From NCBI RefSeq assembly GCF_015832195.1, contig NC_052019.1, positions 45,635,016-45,699,015 of the forward strand: 64,000 bases of DNA. Direction: 5' to 3'. The position numbers and the translations under genes are program-made. This document shows positions 25,975 to 40,900 of this stretch, piece by piece. The DNA comes from Motacilla alba alba (taxonomy: Eukaryota > Chordata > Aves > Passeriformes > Motacillidae). The first letter of the stretch is position 1, and each line of letters starts with the position of its first letter. The notes under the pieces are model-generated. The model was not told the origin of the DNA. It was given only the letters and a program-made list of their open reading frames with translations, and did no database searches.

Positions 25975-28900
25975 CTGGAAAGAGAAAAGAATTGATGTGA
26001 AGTAAATAATGCTGCTATTGGGCAAGAGGCTTTTTTCAAAGACACCGTCAGGGGTAGTTTTGACTGGGAGAGATCTATAAGCTCATGCTAGTAGCATTGG
26101 AATAGTTTTACAGTTTACGCCTGCTGCTTTAAGCATTTAGAGGATGAAAAAAAAAAAAAAAGTTTCCTGTCCAGAAGATAGTTAAATATAATGACTTAAA
26201 TCCAAGAGAATTGATGTCACCATACCTGCCAAAGTTGGAGCTCAGTATTGAAGGTTTGGGCAATAGTTACTATTCGACCAAGGTATCTGTCATTTATAGT
26301 GAACCTAGAAAAACAATTTAATAAATGATGTTTGATGCAAAACCATAATTATCTGAAGCTTAAACTTCTAATTGTGTTACAATAAAGCAGGTATTAAATT
26401 TCAGCATTTTTTAAAATAGTTGAAAAATAGCACTCCTACATAGTATCTGAGCTGTTCTTAAATATGTTTACTTATGGAGTGATCTCTTATGGTGGAATCA
26501 GTTTTTTAAAGTAATTACTGATTGTCTCAGGCTGGAAGTTAGGAATATTGCTGCTCAGCAATACAAAAAATGTCCAGATCCCAGTTCTAGGCTTGCAGGT
26601 GTGCTTTCCTTCTCTGCCCTTACTAAGCACTTAGAAAGGAGGTGGAAAGAGAGATAAGTCACTCAAATATTGAGGAGAAAAGTGAAAAGGTTTGTGATTA
26701 CTTCCACTGCTCATCTGTATGTCTGCTGCTTGCTGTTACCATTTGAATACATTTTTTTTAAAAACCCCATTTTATACTCTGTCTTCTTGGTATGAAATCA
26801 GTTGCAAGAGTAGAGACTTGATTAATTAATTTCCAGGCAATAAACAGATTTCTGTGGCCTTGGTAAAACTTTCTCTCCTTGATGACCATTTACTGGTAGG
26901 GATCATTTAGGGAAAGAATGGTTTTCAACTTAGCAACAAAATAATTTTTCCACAGCAAATGGATATAATTGTGTTGAATAAGCTTTCAGTTTTCATTTTG
27001 CAAAGATCAGTGGTTACAACTGTACAATGAAAATACAGAAAACATGGCATGTAACAAGATTTACAGGTGGATGTAGTTCATTAGAGTACCTGTCAACTAA
27101 GTACTGCCAGTTCAGTCGTATCCAGTCCCAGGCCATTGTTTTCCCATAGATGTTATATGAGATGTATCTCAGGACCGTGAACACGTCTTGGCTTTTGATG
27201 AGGCTGGTGTTGTAAATATATTTCAGATATCTGAGGGAAATGCCATAGGAATCAATGAGAACCATTTCCAAACATGAATATTATTTTTTTTCCTACAGCA
27301 TTTTAAAGGTAAAGTACACAGATCTAAAATGTAACTTGTGTCAAGAGAGAATTGTATTGAAAGAAATCTTAGCTAGGAATCTCTTTAGCAAAGGAGGTAG
27401 AATTTATGTCTCTATATGAAAATAGCCAAACCGCATTATTATTCCTATATTTTAATGCAGTAGAGAAAACAAGACTGGATCAGTTAGTAGTTCAGCCTGT
27501 TAAGCCAAGCACCAAAAAAGTAGTAGTCCAGACTTTAAGGATCGTATAGGGACCATGAATACATGCACAGGTGGCTTGCTCACATTGACATCTGTGCTGT
27601 TTGTTTGGAAACTTTTATCCATACAAAATTAAGATTCATTTGGGCAGAGCATGCCTGCAAGTGCTGCAGCTATACTTCCAGTTATGGCACAGATGGTTTT
27701 GACTGACGGGGTGAAGCACATATGTTTGCAGGAAGATGAGTAGCATGGTCATGGATTCACAGCAGCAGCTGCAGAAGAACACCCTTTCAAGCTGTTGTGT
27801 GTTGGGATTAAGGATTGTCTTCTTTTTCCCTATATGTAATGAACAATTTTGTTCAATCTCTTTGCTCTTCCCTCCTTGTTTGTTATTTTAATAGTAAATT
27901 GAGAGACAAGCTTTACCTGCTTTAGGAGGGATTTTTTAATTTTCTGCAAATATAATCTGATCTAGCTAATTAATTCATGTTTTAATCATGTCAGCCATTA
28001 GCTATTTAATGGCTTTAGATTATGGCTGTTGCAGTCACAAGAATTTAGGAATGCAACTGCTTCCTATCGTTATTTCAATTCTAAATATTTTTGAATTCTA
28101 AATATTTTTGAACTCTCTAAATATTTTTGAATCTCCTGCACTTCCTTGTTTCACCGTCTTTAAACTTGGAACTCTTTCAAGCAGAGGCTGCTCCATGTTA
28201 TGATATTTAGGTAGGGCTCCATCCAATACAGTGGTGAATGGCCCTGGTGTAGATGTTTACTTGCATGAGTGCTACATGATACAACAACATGCAAAATTAT
28301 CAGATAGGCCTAAAGCAGCCAGTGAGCCTATGCAGGGCGAAAGCCTGGTGAGATACTTGCCAAGTCACACAGTCTGCTGGACCACTCTGAGGCCGTATCC
28401 AGGCTCCTCATCATTGCCATGGCAGCATGAATTCAACATTTTTGGTTCTAGCTTTAACACTTCTGCACAGCACCTCAGGGAGCATTGCAAGTTCACATGG
28501 ATGCCTTCATAGGACTGCTAATAACAATTGCTCAAGGCTGTTTGCCTAATTTTAGCTAGTTAGAAAGTAGACATCTAGGCTAAGCAAACGGAGCTAATGG
28601 AGGGTGACTGACAACACCCAAAAGCCATTCTTTCCATTGATTCTAAGCTCCTTTCCTGGTCTGGGATAAGCAGTGCTTTGTAGGTCTGGCCTCTTTTCAC
28701 TGATTAAAGAGGAAATGGATGACTAATTTACTCCCAATAATTAACTATCAAGCAACTAAAATTACACAGGGTGAACATGCTGTTGGAAGAGCTGAAGGTT
28801 GTTGAAAACAACTGCCATGTTTTCAATATCTTTCCACTAAAAGAACAAGGCTTTTGTCCTGCCATAGTACAATCTCAGAGGGGCATGTTAGATAACTGAT

Positions 28901-31900
28901 CTTGAAAATGTGTTGCATTCCTCGTGCTGTAATCTGACCAAAATGACAGCACAGAAGAGAGGGAGAGAGGAAGGAGCAAACAGCAACCAGCTGCTTCTGT
29001 AGGAAAAGAGAAATCTGTGTGTGTTTAAATCACCTGTCCAAAAGGGTGATGTTCCTTACTGATGCCAGGCCATATAGCAGCTTTTCTTTTTCTTGGGCTA
29101 ATGAAGTTTCTTGGTATTTCTCGAACATGTAATTCCATGATGTCTCATTGCCTGAGTTCTGCATCCCATAGCGATATACTATGAGTCGGAGATTTGCAGG
29201 AATACTAAAATAAAGAAACAGTACTTAAATATTCTTCCCCCTTTCCTACTTGAGATCAGTGGTACCCAGTCACATGCTGTGTTCTTCACAAACCACAAAA
29301 GGTGTGAGCACTCACGTTTCTCCTTGTAACCACCCATGAAAGAGCCGAGAAGCATTGCCCAAAGATTCTGGGTCATTCATACTGCAGGCAAAGTCTAGAA
29401 CAGATGCACGAAGAAGCCTTGGAAAGAGAGAGAGAGAGAGAGAGTGAGATAGATATTTTCCTACTGCTAACTATTGTTTAAATGCATCAATAAAATGAGA
29501 AGGAAAAAATAAAGATTGTCCCACCTCTGCAAATGGTCTCCAGAATCCTCCCAGCCCAGTTTATCCACAATTGGTTTTACCAGATTGCGAAAATGTTCCT
29601 GAGGTAGAAAAAGAGTGTTGGTTACATGCATAGATTTCTTTAAATAATAATATATTTAATTTCATAGTTTGTTCTCCTTCATTTTTTCTCAAAACTAGCA
29701 TCTCTTGAATGAAAAGTAACATGAACAGGCACACACACAGTCTTTCCAGATCCCCACAGCATCAGCATGCCAAGTCTGAATCCTTGTAATACTGATGTGC
29801 AGATAGGACAAAGCCAACCTGCTTCTCTCCAACCTTGTCTGTGCTCCCAGACTCCCAGATGAAGGTTGGGGTACAGCAAGGACACAATGCCACAACTGCT
29901 TTCCAGAGATGATAGTTCAGGACATACCTACTTTAGTGACCATTAAATCATGTTCAGTATTTTAGGTCAACTAACAAACCTACTTGCTGCCACATAGAGA
30001 TATAGCCATCCTTCATGCTGAGGACAGGTGTTTGAGATTTTGCTGCCCTATACATACTTCTTTATTGAATGAAGGACAGCCTTGACTAATAAATACCTGT
30101 AACATGCCTTATGGTGACAGATTATAAGAAAAATTAGGCATAATGTCTTTTTTCCAAGTGCATGGTCCTGAATGCAGAATCCAAGTAATTCAGATACCAC
30201 TATGAAGCAGTGTTTAGAGGGTTTTTTTTTAAGAGAACAGTAAGGAAAAGTAAATGTTAATAGTTCAGCACACTGAAAATCACTTGAACTTCAGTATTAC
30301 TCTTGTGAGAGATTCTGACTTATCAGATTCAGTGGTCCCAAGCTGGGTTGGCTTTTATTTTGCTTCATCACCTGAAATCGGGGATAGAGATTTTTATCAT
30401 CTTCGAGCATGTCTGCAAGGTAAGTGACAGCTGATATAGCTCTATTCCAAGGTAAATAGTCTGTTTCCTTTCCTAGGTATTTTGTGAGGTCCAGGGGAAC
30501 AGAGTAATTCACAAGTCCAGGTCTGTGGAAGGAGAAAACATAACTTCTGTTATTTTAATGAATTTGAAGAACTTGCTTCTCCAAAGATATTAGATTTCCT
30601 ATTTACTTTAGAAGGCCTGAAATAGTAAAGTTTGTGAGGGAGAAAGTTGTCTGGAATGTAACTTGGAAGATGTTTTCCAAAGAGATAACCGAGGATCACT
30701 GTTGATCAATGCCTAACTGTAGGAGTTGTGTTGTTGTGAGGAGACTGCTAGCATTGTGCAGCAGCCCAGTGTGCCTAGAAGAGGGCAGCCTTTAACTGAC
30801 TGACATAAATATCACAAAAAAAGAAAGGAATTGCTGGTTAGCGAGGAGGCTTAGAGGCTGTTACAGATTGCCTGTGTCAGCATGGTTGGGTTCAAGATCT
30901 ACAAGTTTACAATCAAGTTTCTAAACAAACTACTAGCTGAGTTAGTAGCTACTCAATGCCTTGGTATGCATTGTAGGCATGCGTCTGCTTTTCTGGATAC
31001 CTCACCTCTTCTGGAGTTCCATTATTGTTAATGATATGGAGAAAACACTCCTTTCTAAGACTTGTGCAATTAAAGCCTACTTTTTTCTTGCCATGGTACT
31101 GAAAGGGAGCATTTCTCGTGATTGCAATGGTAATGCAAGTTGACAATTCATACTTAAATGCACCCTTTTTGGAAGACAAGACAAAACAACAAAGAATTAA
31201 AACAAAATCAGAAAATTTATTTCAACCCCCTGGGTTGCCTGAATCCTAATTAATAGGCAAGAGAAAGTGAAAAATTTGTGTTGAAATCTCTGAAGAGAAT
31301 TAGTTACCTTGCTAAAGAAAAAGCGTCATCCAAAATCCCTGCGCGATCAGCAGGTGAAAACCTCTGTATGAAAAGAGGAAAAGAGGGATCAGGAATATAC
31401 AGATGATTTGCAGAAAAACCCCAGCTTCTACAGACTTCTTAGAAGAGACCCACCAGACAGATTAGACATTACAACACTCACTGAGTGGTTTTGGAGCAGA
31501 AGATTGCTTAAGTTGGCCCAGTTTTGACTATCATAATTCACTCGAAAGAATCCAATGTGGTCTGGATTAACGTTCAGAAAAGTATCAGGAGAAGATGGTA
31601 TTCTAATTCCTACAAAACAAACAGTCATCAGTTTGTTCACCTTATATGATGCAGATCTCACTGCAGATTCCTTGACTCCAAAAGTACTATTCGGTTTTAA
31701 TGGATATCAAAATAAGGTCCAACACTTAATTTAGTTTATTTCTTTATTTATTTCAAAATGGCTCTGAGTAAAGAAGAGTTATTATAGATTTTGATGAATG
31801 CCAGCACTTGTCTTATAAAAATGAATTGCAGTAATTACTTGGGGTAGCTAGTTTGTTAAATTTGGAATGGATGTCATTGTGAGTAGGGTGAGGATGCTGA

Positions 31901-34900
31901 GATTTAGTGCCATTGTAAGAAGTAAAAAATTACAAAGAAGCAGTTTTTGCAAATATATATTTTAAAATATTTTTCATCCTCATGTGCACTATTAAAGTTC
32001 TCATATTTTATCCTCCATTAGTTTCATTTTTCAGTTTGTTTCAACTAACTTTAACTTTTCTTTCCTGTACTCTTCTTTGATTCTATTTTTGTAGCTGTTG
32101 ATAAAATATTTACAAAATAGGCTGAGACTTCATGCAAGCACTCATGTTTAGGGATTTTCCCATTTAAAATGAATACATGAAAATGTTTCTTTCTCAGAAG
32201 CTTGGCCTGGTCCAGTTGGTGATGCTACTTATGAAAATTTTTCTATTTCCCATTGAAAACAATGGTCTTGAATCTCTGTTTTGAGGGTGGCTGTAGTTAA
32301 AAGCATGTTTCTGTCTGGATGTTACATGCAAAGTATTTCTAAAGGGATTTTTCCCTACAGTTGCTGTTTGCCCTGCAGGACAGAAATTTTGTGAATGTAG
32401 AAGTAAGCACCCAATCAAGAATTTGCATGATTTGTGAAGTTAATAGCCCCTTGCAGCCTTCAGATCATGTGGAATTCAGAGAAAGAAAATTTCTTTGTGT
32501 TAACTTCTGACTTGTATCATGACATAATATTTTTTTTGTTTGCTTTTTGCGGATACCAAAAGCAACCAGGTTAAAAAACCCACCCCAGAACAAAAGACAA
32601 ATTGCATTTCAAAAAAGTAACAAACAAGTACAAGAAAAGATGAGCCAGTTGTAATATTTTTGAAATTCAATGGGATGTAATTTAAAATCTGAAAAAGGTC
32701 AGTAATTTTTCCCCACAATTTTGTCCACTGGAGGTGTAGTAGAAGAAATTCAGATTTGACTGCATAGTAGAACAATGATCAAAAAGAACAATGTAGGAAT
32801 TTTCTCAGTTTGGAAATCAGCATAAAAAAGGTGATTAATCATTTGTAGTTCTTTTTCCTCAGTTGAACTCAAGTTGCCAGTATACCATGCCACACAAGCA
32901 TTTATCATTCTCCCACTTCTCTTTTCTTGGCCTGCACAATGGCCATATCTAAGCCAAATTGATTTTAGTGCATTATAATTAAGAGTATGCATAGATGTTT
33001 CCTTGAATAGGACTGTATTTAAGATGCTTAAGCACTATACTGAAACTGAGCCTAAATTGACATCATGTTTGTACAGGGGAAATAGTAATCTTATCACTGA
33101 AATTACTAGTAACTGCAGTACAACCAAGCTGTGTGCTGTCTCCCAAACCTGAAAACTGCAAAGTATGAAAGTTCATTCTGTGTTCTGTTTTTTGTAAATT
33201 ATATTGAAAAGTTTCATCCATTCATTATCCTTAAAAGAGAAGATATTTACCTGTAGAATCTGATGCATTGTAGAAAGTATAAACTGATGAATCACCAAAC
33301 TTAAATTTGACTGGTATATTCCATTTGTAACTGAAATTATTTAATGGGAAAGAAAATAAAATTACATTTTAAGCTAAATAGTAAAAAAACCCCCTCCAAT
33401 ATGTCTTTGTTTGTTTGTTTACTTTAATGCTTACATATATTTTTTTGAAGCTGACTCATGCTTATGAACATATACATTACTAAATAATATTGGGCAATAT
33501 TCTAGCAGGATACAAAGCAATTGATTTAGTAAAAGATGATTATATGTCAATAATTGGTGTCAAGGTTAATGTTGATGTGTCTAGGGCTTTGTGCAGACAC
33601 TAGTTAATCTTTGCAATGCTGACTTGAAATAAATGTATAATTAAGTATTACAGAAGGTTTTTTACAGATGGAAAAAAAATGAAAGAGTTTAAGCAACCAC
33701 TGTGATACAGTTAATAGGGCTTCTTGCTTTTCCCAGCCTATTTTTCTTCTCCAAGACAATCCTTCATTAAAAAGCACTGGGAGGCCAATGTGACCTTACC
33801 TCTTGCTCCTCAGCTCCTTGTATACCTTTATTGGGTAGGTGCAGATTCCTCACTTCAGGGCATGCCCAGAACAAACATAAGAAATTTGGGCAGGAATGGA
33901 GCCACAGCACAGCCTGACCAAGACTGTGACCCAGAAATCAGGGATGTGGGACAGCAAGCCTGCTGTGTGCTTAATGTCAGCCACCTGCATAGGGCTGCTA
34001 AAATAATCAAGCCCTTTTGAGCAGTCAGCTGCTCTTCCATATTAGTATATTATACTTCATCCCAGGGAGATTTCCCCTTGGTGACAAATGCTATGGGAAA
34101 TATATGTCATCTTTATAACCCTGGGTTAAGTAAATGGTCACTAACTTCCAGAAAATAAAAGAATTAAGGTTATGGTATCTCCTCCTACCTCCAGGAAGAA
34201 AGATTTATTGTTTTGCATCTCCTAAACAAAATATCTTACCAGACTTATACACTTCTAGTTTTACTAGTTCTTTTATGGAGCTTACTACAATAGAATTTCT
34301 TGTTTTTGTAAATGCATTTAATGAGGTACATTTAACTTAGTTTCTACCTGGTTTGAATCGACATTTGCAGTAGGAACTTACCCAAGATCAGAAGGAGGAT
34401 GAGAAGCATTTGCACTGGGATCCAAAAGAAAGCGTTTCTGTGTGAATACGAAATTATCTCCCATCTCCAAAACAGGGTAGCCCATCTGCCTAGTCCATGT
34501 GTCCATGACTGCCTTCACAGGTTTATTACTTGCCTGTGAATGATGGAAGAGAAAGTTGCAGTGAAAACAGAAATTCAGTCCTAAGAGGAAAGAAAGTCTC
34601 TCTGGTAGTAAGAAAAAGAAAAGCAGAAATGGGCAGAGGAAAGAGCATGTTCAGGACAAAAAAATCCTCCATTAGATCCTTTTATGGTGCCTGTCATTGA
34701 AGAAAGAAATTATTTGGAAACTTGAACACCCACAGAAGAAATGAGAAATGTGTAGGCAGGAGACTGGCCAATAACATGGACGAGAAATACTGAGGAACTT
34801 TTGAGGCCCCTTGCATGCTCAAAGATCTCTCCATTTTTTCTGACAGAAAAACTGAACAGGACAGAAAGGACACAGTGAGATTTTTAAAGGCAGAAGACTC

Positions 34901-37900
34901 CTTGCAGTGTGTCCTGGTTTGAGTGTGAAGAAAGAGCCAGTATTAACCACCAGCAGCTGCACCAATATAAAATTTGATTCATTCTGTGAACCCTGAACAT
35001 CTGTCCTAGGAACTGGAGCTGCAGAAAGCTGTCACTACCTCTCGAGGATGCCACCTGTGAGAGAAGTGAGCTTGGGTCACTTCTAGTGTTTCCTTCTCCA
35101 GATGAGGTAGATGATGTGAAGATGCAAAGCACTAGAGAGAGAAAGCAGGAAGTTCTTTTGAGTAGGAAGAAGTCTGGGACCAAGGAGAAGACTGGAACTA
35201 AAAAGCAAAAGCACAATTTAGTCCGTGTGCATGTCCGCAGGATTGGAAGAAAAGGAAATAATATCACGGAAGAACCTGGCAGTATGCCAGCATAATGGGG
35301 GGTAATGAGATAGATGGAAAAAAATATTCCAGCCTCAAGGAACAGGAAAGATCAGAAAATGGTGGCACAGATGATGACCCACCTGGGACTCAGAAGCTAG
35401 AGAGGGATATAAGCACCAAAATTACTTGGGAATTGATACTACTGAGAGCTTTCAAACACCTGAATCCGGAGAGAGAAAAGAGACAGTATGGGATGCATGA
35501 TGGTAGATGAGAGGTGTTTACACACGTGAAATGAGTTTGAGTTGCAGGGGGAATGCTTCAGTAGCAGAGTGTTTGTTAGCAAGGCCCCCTTTGTTGGTTC
35601 TTATTCCACTCCCACAGCCTTATGAGAGAAAGGAAGGAAAAGAAAAGAAAAGAAAAGAAAAGAAAAGAAAAGAAAAGAAAAGAAAAGAAAAGAAAAGAAA
35701 AGAAAAGAAAAGAAAAGAAAAGAAAAGAAAAGAAAAGAAAAGAAAAGAAAAGAAAAGAAAAGAAGAAAAGAAAAGAAAAGAAAAGAAAAGAAAAGAAAAG
35801 AAAAGAAAAGAAAAGAAAAGAAAAGAAAAGAAAAGAAAAGAAAAGAAAAGAAAAGAAAAGAGAAAGATACTGAGAGGCTGCCTACCTCGTGATCTCTCAT
35901 TGACAGAAGAGCTACAGAGTATTAAAAGTTTGAGAAATTGAAATAGGTGAGATATGAAACATTTATTAGCAAGGGTTTGGGTGGATGCAAAACACACCTC
36001 TTCCAGAGCTTCCCAAAATTGTTGCGTCTTGGCATTCTGGAAACGGTGCTTCTTCAAATATGCCTAGAGAGAGATGGAAGACCGTGAAAATACTACCAGT
36101 GTTTCTTGTTTGCCTATGAAAACAATACACATATTCAGTTGTACAGGGATACAGAGAGTACCTCTCAGTTGCACAGAGTATCCACACATGGGTGGTAGTA
36201 CTGTGAGTGGGAGATCAAATGGATCAGTATTCAGCTGATGAAAGTCCTTTGCTGTCCAATGCACCCCATAACACAAAAAGTCAGTGTTTTCCAGAGGGAC
36301 TTGTCAGTAAGAAATAAATTTGTATTTGAAGATTTCTTTGTGTTTTTTTTAAATGGACACCACTATAACCTGTTGCAAATTTCTGACTAATGTAAGAGGC
36401 TGTTTAGCAGGAGGAAGATATTTAATGAGATTTCACTATCTGTGGACTCAGAGTGGAAGTAGGAAAGTGTATTCACCTCTAAGTTTTGATCAAAATGATT
36501 GTTACAAGGAATAATGGTGTTCAGCAAAGAGTTTGCAATCCCTAAACCTTATTCCCATCCTGTGTCTTCCCTGGCTGCTTGGCAGGGGTTTTCCTACCCT
36601 GTCACCTGCTCCCGGTGGTGTTCAGTCAGTAGATGGTGCTGTTTGTTTCGCTGTTGGCTACAGCTGCCTACCTTAGTGCTCCTGAAGGCTCTGAGCAGAA
36701 GGGAAGGGTTAGGCTCTTGAAGACAAGGTGGCTGTATTTTCCCATCTTGGTAACTGTTCTGATTAAGTGAAAGGGGGAGTACAGGAAAATACAACTATCT
36801 TGTAGCAGCTCATAAATGTACTCTTCATGAGAGAGGGAAATAAGAACAAATGTGGTAAGCCTCCACTGTAATGCTTGTTACCAATGTCTGTTCAGAATAA
36901 AGGACAGACAAACTTTCTCCTTCTGGGATGGCTCCTTTCTTCCATTTTGTCATTTTGTAGCACTATGATTTTCCTCCACAAGAAAGGACTATGAACTGTG
37001 CAATGTATCTCTTTTCTTCTCCCTATTACCTTCGCTTTCTAGGGCTGGATGTCCCTGCATAAGGGCACAGATGAGCTGATGCCTCTAAGATCCCTACACA
37101 TCAGCCTTGTGTGGGTTGGAGGATCGTGGCCATAGGAAGCCGCAGACACACTTTACAGCAGAATGAGGGGATTCCAGTTGACAACAGGATAACAGTGGGG
37201 TAGAGGAGTTTTTTCCACTAAAAGCTGTCAGGGATTTAGGTCCTCACTGTGTGGCTATCAAATCTTTATACAGTTCACATTCATGCTTTTGTGGGAGCAT
37301 GGAACTTCTTCCCCTCCATGTTGTCCACTCAGTATTGAAATCCACTAAGTACTTTTGCTACCAATACCAGGATCTCTGATATTCACTTTTTGAATAATGG
37401 CTTTGCTACTGTCACGTGAAGATGAGCTGTATGTCTGGCAGGTTTTGGTGCCACTTTTACCTGACAGCCTTTCTGGAAGAGCTCTGGTGTAATCCAGTCT
37501 TGAATCATTCTGAGGATTGATGCACCCTGAGGACAAAGGGAAAGGGGAGAAGGTCAATCCAGACTACTCTAACATGATTTTCATTCATCTAAAAGGCAAC
37601 ATAGGAATGAGTATTTTATAAGGCAAAAAAAAAAAAAAAAAAATCATCCATCAGACTAAGGAAGTGGTTTTTCTACTTCCTTTGTGGGATAGCAAGCATA
37701 CCTGGTGGAGCTTAAATCTGGATGTGAGAATCAGTCTTTAGTTGTGATCAGACACTTGTTCCTATGTTCAGCTCCTGAACCCTGCTGCTGCAGCTTACTG
37801 TCCTTCCACTCTACCAGTTGATGTGAGCAGGGCTCCCTGTTTTGTGTAGAACACTTCAGGGGCAAGGGCAGCTGGGGGCTACCCCTGTCAGGGGAACAGC

Positions 37901-40900
37901 CTGAGAGAGGCAGTGACTTCAGATGAACACACAACAGGAAGGGAACTCTAAAAATGCTGCAAGTCAAGGGCTATACAGGTTGGGTGGGCCATCTGAGGAT
38001 AAGGAATCAGATTTGCTGAGGACTAGTGTAAGAGCTCTGGCCTCTGAAGCAGGGTAGAATTGGGATCAGAGAAGTTACTAACTTGGGAGTAACAGAAAAA
38101 AAAACAACAATTAGGACCTTGAAAGAAGAAAGAAACAAATGGAAGACAGGAGAGAGAAGTAGAAGAGCCATGTAGAACAAAGAACAGAGTGTACATAAAA
38201 TGATGAAGAAAAAAAAAAGGAATGCAAACTCCATCTAAGATGCAAAATACAATTTTAGGATTAGCATGTTTTCATTTTCTGAGCTAAATCAAGGGGCAGT
38301 TGAGAGCCTGATGCTATGAATGGTTTAAAAATCCAGTTGTCCCATGAAAACAAGAATATTATCTGAATTCTCAGCAAATCCTGTTTCCTCTATTTATGTG
38401 TCTGAGAATAACAACAAGATGAGTCATGGCAGAGGGACTGTTTAAACAGATATGCCTCAAACTGCTTTCTAGACTATTGTTGGAGAGTCAAGGTGGTCAG
38501 CAGATGACTGTTTTCTGATACAGAAATCTGATGTGTTTGCCATGGAATATGTTCAAAACTAGTTCAGTAAAATTTAGAACATATATCCATTAGTGGTCAT
38601 CCTAAAGCTGCTTTAATGATCAATGGTGATCATAAGGCCACAAGTATGCACTAGGGAACCTCAGTTCCTCAGCTTTGTCTCTCAGCCACTTCTGATATCA
38701 CCATTCAGAAGCCATCCCCTCCCACTTATACGAAAAGCCAAAGTACAAATACACACTTATACATGCATTTGGTTACAGTGGAGACTTCTTTTGCCTTAAT
38801 TGTAATGGATAGTTAGTCACTTGCACTTTCTACTATTATTTTTCAGTCTCTTCCCCCCTCTCTTGTCATTCCTCTGTAGTCCATGATGGAGTGTGTTTGA
38901 GAAAAACTCATCCTAACAAAAATCACTGATTATAGGAACAGCAGTATTTTAATAACTTCCCTTTCTTACAACTATTTGGGGAGGCTCAGGAAAGTGACCT
39001 TAATTTGACTAGCTGACATTCCCTGATGGGGGTATAGGGGGGAGTCTTTTATCAACACCCACATAATTTCATAGTAATTGCCAAGTACGTGGCAAGACTT
39101 GTTTGTGGCAGAAATGTGGAAGATTAATCCTAAACTTCTGTAGTTGGGAAGTTCCAAAAATATGGGGGTCCAAGAGCAAATTTCTAACAGAACTTATTTA
39201 AGACAAAAAAATCACTGTTACTTTAATAAAACCTTTCAAAATAAGAGAGAGGATTAAACTGGGAAAGAGATGAGATGCAAATACTTTTTAAAAGCAGATT
39301 AAAACAATTATGTACATTAATTGTTTACTTCACCAGCTCTACTCTAGTAGAGCTTTCCTAGGCATATAATGCCCTATCCATCTCACAGCAGTTAAAGGAT
39401 CTCATACAGAATATGCTGCAATGACTCCACGGACCCTTAGGCAATTCATTAGGGTCTTAGGATTAGATAAGCTCTCTGGTTGTTCTGGTAAGACTAACAG
39501 AGAGCATTCCAAATGATGCTTTATTTGTTTAGTGATGAATATTACCATGAGAAAATGGTTTTTAAAAGAAAAATACAAAAGAGGAGCCAAAATAAAGCCA
39601 AAAAGAAACAAGATAATTTTGTCACACATTTATATATAAATACCAACAGTAATTTGAGCTAAATCCACACAAAGACTTTCTCTTTCAAGCCAAATTATAA
39701 CCCAAGCCAAATTATATCCCAAGCAAACTGTTCCCAAACAATGCACAAGTCCTCAAGTGTTTTTGCTTAAAAAAAAATGAGTTCATGTCGTAATTATCTA
39801 GGCCCAAAGAGATGAGTAAAAGCTAGGATTTTTTTTTCTCCATTGTTTTTACAGACCCTGCAAAAGTATGTGTCTTACTTAGCTCACCACTAAAATAGAT
39901 TTTGATCCAGAGTATTTGATTTAGCTCTGTATATTTCGTGACTTTTGTTAGTTTGATTTAAAAACTGTTACACAATGCAGGTTTTTGCATGGTTTATGGT
40001 TTGACTGTGAGGCATTTATGATGCAATAAATACTGGTTGTATTGTTGGATAGAGGATTTAACAACTGAAAACAGAAAACTGATGGAAATGGATGGATCAA
40101 GTCTAGCTAATAAAAGTAGTATCTACAGTTAAAGACTGTAGCACAGCTGAAGCTGAAGTCAATGCAATATATGCTGTATGTTTAGCTGATAATGGGAGCT
40201 TGGAGGGAAAGCAACAAGCAGTATTTAATAATGCTGGATTTTGTGTGTTCAGTGGAAGTGTGTTACGGCATCAGATAGGGAACACTGACAGAGTCATATA
40301 AGAAGCTGCCAATAAAAATATGGTGCATCAGGTTCAGAAGCAGCATGGGAGATGGCTGGTTGAGGAGAAGAGTGACAGGGGTGTTTTCCCCTGTGTTTCT
40401 TTGGGCTTGTCTCTTAATGCACTGCAGAAAACAATTGGAGGGAACAGTGTTGTTGGGGCCTTTGAGTCAAGAGACTCCCCTGGTTAGATTCAGGGGGACA
40501 CCTGCTTTGTTCCAAGTCTAAGGCTTGTCTACAGACAAAGTGGCTTTGGCTACATCTGATATGGAGGGAGAGAAGCTGGCCTTAGCCCCCTAGGCAGGGT
40601 CTTCAAAGTGATGATCCTCAGCATGGCTGCTGGTGTCCCTCACACTCTGGACCTCACAGCACTTTCCCACAAGCACTGATCTCCAGGCTGCCGCCCTACA
40701 CAGCAGGTACTACCAGAGGCCATGGGCTCCCGAAGGCCTCTGTGTGCCCTGGTCACAACAGTGGTTGGATGACTCCAGCATTCCAGTGTCTCTCTGCTCA
40801 GGCAGACCCAAGGTATCCTTCCAGCTAGCTCCTTAGGGAATCTTTATAGGCACAAGTCCTCATTGCCACACTCTGGGATGGAATGAGCACAAATCTTATC

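Larger units (their letters stand above)
34534..35997 (-). other. ENPEP intron 9
   Basis: 1,464 bases. The dominant content is the 225-bp (AAAAG)n array at 35637-35861. Sequence beginning TGTCCTGGTTT at 34910 resembles an avian LTR terminus. Confidence 0.85.

Noticed and set aside
27014..27089. Open frame continuing past ENPEP exon 18
   Set aside because: The protein alignment to mammals breaks exactly at the GT donor and resumes in exon 19, so this is intron read-through.
35507..36057. Long ORFs rich in KRKEK or FLFFS
   Set aside because: They are translations of the (AAAAG)n array.
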